The position numbers were made by a program, and so were the translations under genes. This document shows, one piece after another, positions 61,580 to 64,000 of a stretch of DNA of 64,000 bases. Position 1 is the stretch's first letter. Each line of letters begins with the position of its first letter. The notes under the pieces are model-generated. The model was given only the letters and a program-made list of their open reading frames with translations. It searched no databases and was not told the DNA's origin. This stretch comes from WVXP01 sp964348095 (GTDB lineage Bacteria; Desulfobacterota; BSN033; WVXP01). The stretch covers positions 3,339 through 67,338 of the forward strand of contig CAYGBK010000093.1 of NCBI GenBank assembly GCA_964348095.1, written 5' to 3'.

Positions 61580-63676
61580 ATGGCTGGGGTAACGGATGGA
61601 GATTACCTGATACGGCAGGCGATGATCAAACTCCTGGAAATCAAGGAGTCAGACATTCGCCTCATGACTCTTAAACAATGCCAGGATGCGGTTGATAAGG
61701 GGATCCATATTGGCGGGGCCTTTTCAGCTACAATCCCTCTCGTCTCGCTTTTGTACGGGGGGGTCATGCGGCTTGACGTTACGAACCCGACAAAACGGGG
61801 TCAGGACATGTTTGTCCTTAGCAAGGGCCATGCCGTGGCGCCCCTGGCTTCTATCTATGCTGATCTCGGCTATTTTGATAGATCCGTCTTGAAGAACTCA
61901 AGATCCGAAGAAAGCATCCTCAACGGGCATCCAGGACCGATACTGCCAGGTATCCATATCTCCACAGGGCCACTTGGGCAGGGATTAGGCGTGGCACAGG
62001 GTTTTGCACTGGTTGGCAAGAAAAGTCCGAACTTCGATGTCTTTTGTGTCACAGGGGATGGCGAACTTCAGGAGGGGCCTGTCTGGGAAGCGGTGATGTA
62101 CTCGAGTCACAAGAAGCTCGACAATCTCTGTGTCCTGGTCGACAAGAATGCCGGCCAGCTGGATGACACCAAGCAGCTTATTTTTCCCCTCCTTCATCTG
62201 GACAGGCGGCTCGACGCATTCGGCTGGAGAGTTTTTGACGTGGATGGCACCCAACACGGTCCGATCTTGGAAGCGCTCCAGACGTTCAGATTCTCGCCTC
62301 GAGATGGACGCCCGACGGCCATAATTTGCCGGACAAGAAAGGGATACGGGGGATTTTCGGGCTTCATGGCTGGCCATAAAGTCGTCATTCCGGACTCTCT
62401 GACGGCACAGGAGGTTGCTTTACATGAGCAAATGCGGGCAGGGCGAGTTTCTCAATTCCTCGATTTCTTCGATGACCTGGGTTCCAATGGGGAGGGTGAG
62501 ACATTCCGCCGAAAGGTCATGACAATGGCCAAGGCGATGAATCTCGAGATCGTCCCTGGGGAGAAAGGGCCGAAGGGAATCAACCCGCTAACGATCCCCG
62601 TTCAAACCAGACGGGCAATGCCACGGAACAAGAGAATAGAATATGATGGGAAACTGCTTCCCCAATTGGACAAATCCAAAGAATACAGCGCGAGCAGTGT
62701 AATCACGATGGCAATGAAGGTCTTTGCCCAGGATCCGCGGGTGGTATCCATCGATGCGGATCTGGGAACGACGAGCGGGCTCGAAGCTGGCGTTGGTTAT
62801 GTGGACGTGGGGAGGGCTCTCAATGTGGGCGTCGCCGAAGCGAACATGATGTGTATTGGTGAAGCATTTGCCGCCATGGGGTATAACACCTGGGTCAGCA
62901 CCTTCTGTCCATTCTTCGACTGGAAGGTCCTGCGAAGAATCGCCATCGGCTACCAGGAACGAGTCGAAGCAATCGAGCTGAAGGATGGGTGGCTTAGCGA
63001 AGGTCACGGCTTGGACCTGACCTTTCTGGCCACGGCACCGAATTTTGAGACGAAAACAAATGGGGCAACACACATGGGGAATGACGACATTCAGGTATTT
63101 GATGGAATTGCCCATCTGAAAATCATCGACATTTCCTGTCCCAACCAGGTGCTGGGCTTTATGAAGTGGATCATGGAAGGAAACAGAGGCCTGGTCTATG
63201 CCAGAATCATGCGCGCCCCATCGGGCGTCATTTATGACAATGACTTTCAATTTGAATTTGGCCAGGGTTACGTTCTCAGAGAAGGAAAAGACGACAGGGG
63301 AGTTATTGTCAGCAGTGGCCGAGGTGTCCACGAGGCCTTGACAGCCGCAAAAGAACTCGAAAAATCCGGTATATCGGTTGGGGTCGTGGATATGCCATCG
63401 ATAGATGAAGAGATGCTCCTGAACCTTTATCGCTCGGGGAAACTGATTGTGATTGCGGAGCAGAATAACGGGTATATCTGGTCTGAATACAAGAAAATTC
63501 TCTTCAAATCTGAAAAGACAATTGACCCACGACAATCGGTTGCCCTCAACGCTCTCGACAAAGCCGGAAGACCCCAGTTTATCCATTCCGCAACCTACGA
63601 CCAGTTGATTCGCCGATTTGATCTCGCCCCTGATCAAATAGCCGAGACAATTAAGAAGAAAACCGGCACAGGATAA
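61580..63676 (+). CDS. Transketolase
   Basis: A 698-residue transketolase with both halves in one chain. The TPP motif runs from GDGELQEG to VLVDKNAGQLDD (about 158-187), the early His in SKGHAVAPL and the HISTGPLGQG loop are present, and the catalytic Glu is in VGVAEANMMCIGEAFA. It moves two-carbon ketol units between sugar phosphates or related compounds. Its middle region differs from the housekeeping form, which together with the dehydrogenase neighbours suggests a pathway-specific isoenzyme. The start follows AAGGAGATAGAACA. Confidence 0.88.
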   Translation: MAGVTDGDYLIRQAMIKLLEIKESDIRLMTLKQCQDAVDKGIHIGGAFSATIPLVSLLYGGVMRLDVTNPTKRGQDMFVLSKGHAVAPLASIYADLGYFDRSVLKNSRSEESILNGHPGPILPGIHISTGPLGQGLGVAQGFALVGKKSPNFDVFCVTGDGELQEGPVWEAVMYSSHKKLDNLCVLVDKNAGQLDDTKQLIFPLLHLDRRLDAFGWRVFDVDGTQHGPILEALQTFRFSPRDGRPTAIICRTRKGYGGFSGFMAGHKVVIPDSLTAQEVALHEQMRAGRVSQFLDFFDDLGSNGEGETFRRKVMTMAKAMNLEIVPGEKGPKGINPLTIPVQTRRAMPRNKRIEYDGKLLPQLDKSKEYSASSVITMAMKVFAQDPRVVSIDADLGTTSGLEAGVGYVDVGRALNVGVAEANMMCIGEAFAAMGYNTWVSTFCPFFDWKVLRRIAIGYQERVEAIELKDGWLSEGHGLDLTFLATAPNFETKTNGATHMGNDDIQVFDGIAHLKIIDISCPNQVLGFMKWIMEGNRGLVYARIMRAPSGVIYDNDFQFEFGQGYVLREGKDDRGVIVSSGRGVHEALTAAKELEKSGISVGVVDMPSIDEEMLLNLYRSGKLIVIAEQNNGYIWSEYKKILFKSEKTIDPRQSVALNALDKAGRPQFIHSATYDQLIRRFDLAPDQIAETIKKKTGTG

Positions 63677-63953
63677 GATTCCAAAGGCCTTCCCTGACGG
63701 TGCCAATTCTCCTGACAGCACCAACTTCTCACTCTGCGAACTACTGAGAGCTCGAGCGATCCCTCGCAGATTTCTGTGGGGAGGGCGGGCGAGAGAAAAG
63801 GGTGTTTTTATGGAAGCCCGCTTTCATCAGATTTTGATAACTCAGGAAACTCATCTACAGAATCACTTGACAAACCATTGGGAATCCGGATAGGTTGGGA
63901 TTTTCGTCGAAATCTTGCTTAGCCCCGCCCGGGGAAGCGAAAGGAGGGTGGCA
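63677..63953. other. Intergenic region with possible promoter
   Basis: No gene recognised. TTGACA at 63867-63872 with GATAGG 16 bases later (63889-63894) is a plausible but imperfect promoter for the gene that runs off the right edge. The AAAGGAGGG ribosome-binding site of that gene lies at the end. Confidence 0.35.
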
Positions 63954-64000
63954 ATGAAGTACATAATCTCAGAAAAGTCGGCTCTGATCATACAGGATCT
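63954..64000 (+). CDS. Start of a probable isochorismatase-like cysteine hydrolase (partial)
   Basis: Only 15 codons are in the window. The start follows AAAGGAGGGTGGCA closely, and the frame reads MKYIISEKSALIIQDL, in which ALIIQDL is the typical first strand of isochorismatase/nicotinamidase-type hydrolases, carrying the catalytic Asp. If correct, it would be another amidase-type enzyme in the region. Too short to be sure. Confidence 0.5.
   Translation, partial: MKYIISEKSALIIQD

Noticed and set aside
62588..63724. A 378-aa open frame on the minus strand
   Set aside because: It lies entirely opposite the transketolase gene, has no recognisable motif, and its composition mirrors the coding strand.
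1..64000. CRISPR arrays, rRNA genes, transposases or phage genes
   Set aside because: No regular spaced repeats, rRNA motifs, or transposase/integrase/phage protein sequences were seen on either strand.

Overview
The window looks like chromosome of an anaerobic, respiratory or syntrophic bacterium, probably of the Desulfobacterota ('deltaproteobacteria') type. The indications are a tungsten-type aldehyde:ferredoxin oxidoreductase with its own polyferredoxin, two Fe-S/FAD old-yellow-enzyme reductases, an ETF pair wrapped around a membrane ETF:quinone oxidoreductase, and no oxygenase of a classical aerobic ring pathway. The taxon is inferred from gene content only. The left edge carries housekeeping DNA (end of uvrA, a small membrane protein, two tRNA-Ser genes). 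From about 1.9 kb to the right edge almost everything is catabolic.

Layout. (1) 1-1197: uvrA end, DUF4870-like protein, tRNA-Ser(UGA), tRNA-Ser(GCU). (2) 1872-15672, plus strand: SDR, FadR-type regulator, Fe-S protein + AOR + MoaD-like protein, LarA-like protein, DUF6282 hydrolase, beta-hydroxyacid dehydrogenase, IlvD-type dehydratase, cupin, then a four-gene molybdenum hydroxylase whose large subunit is split in two. (3) 15793-19327, minus strand: ferredoxin, old yellow enzyme, M29-like metalloprotein. (4) 19878-22700, plus: ChlI-like ATPase joined across an A10 run to a VWA half in the -1 frame, then an unrecognised protein. (5) 23040-32133, plus: TPP enzyme, second old yellow enzyme, etfA, membrane ETF:quinone oxidoreductase, etfB, VOC protein. 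(6) 48636-32306, a long minus-strand run: lone biotin carrier, a two-ATPase ABC importer, PxpB/PxpC/PxpA, class III aminotransferase, HyuA, HyuB, a mini zinc protein and a 2-hydroxyacid dehydrogenase. (7) 49109-53335, plus: a second HyuA-HyuB-mini-zinc module. (8) 54199-57896, plus: a second split molybdenum hydroxylase. (9) 58088-64000: cyclase-family hydrolase, cupin, epimerase, Zn-alcohol dehydrogenase, transketolase and the start of a probable isochorismatase-type hydrolase.

Working model (inference): an imported N-heterocycle, lactam or cyclic urea/imide is hydroxylated by one or both nicotinate-dehydrogenase-like enzymes, reduced by the old yellow enzymes, and opened by the ATP-dependent HyuAB and/or Pxp-type hydrolases. 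The amine would leave through the GABA-type aminotransferase. Aldehydes and hydroxy acids would be handled by AOR, the dehydrogenases and the IlvD enzyme, with electrons passing through ETF to quinone.

Most notable observations: a candidate programmed -1 frameshift that would make ChlI-like and ChlD-like proteins from one locus; duplication of both the split hydroxylase and the HyuA-HyuB-zinc-protein module; a LarA-like protein lacking the residues that hold the nickel-pincer cofactor; and a MoaD-like protein with a tail after its Gly-Gly.
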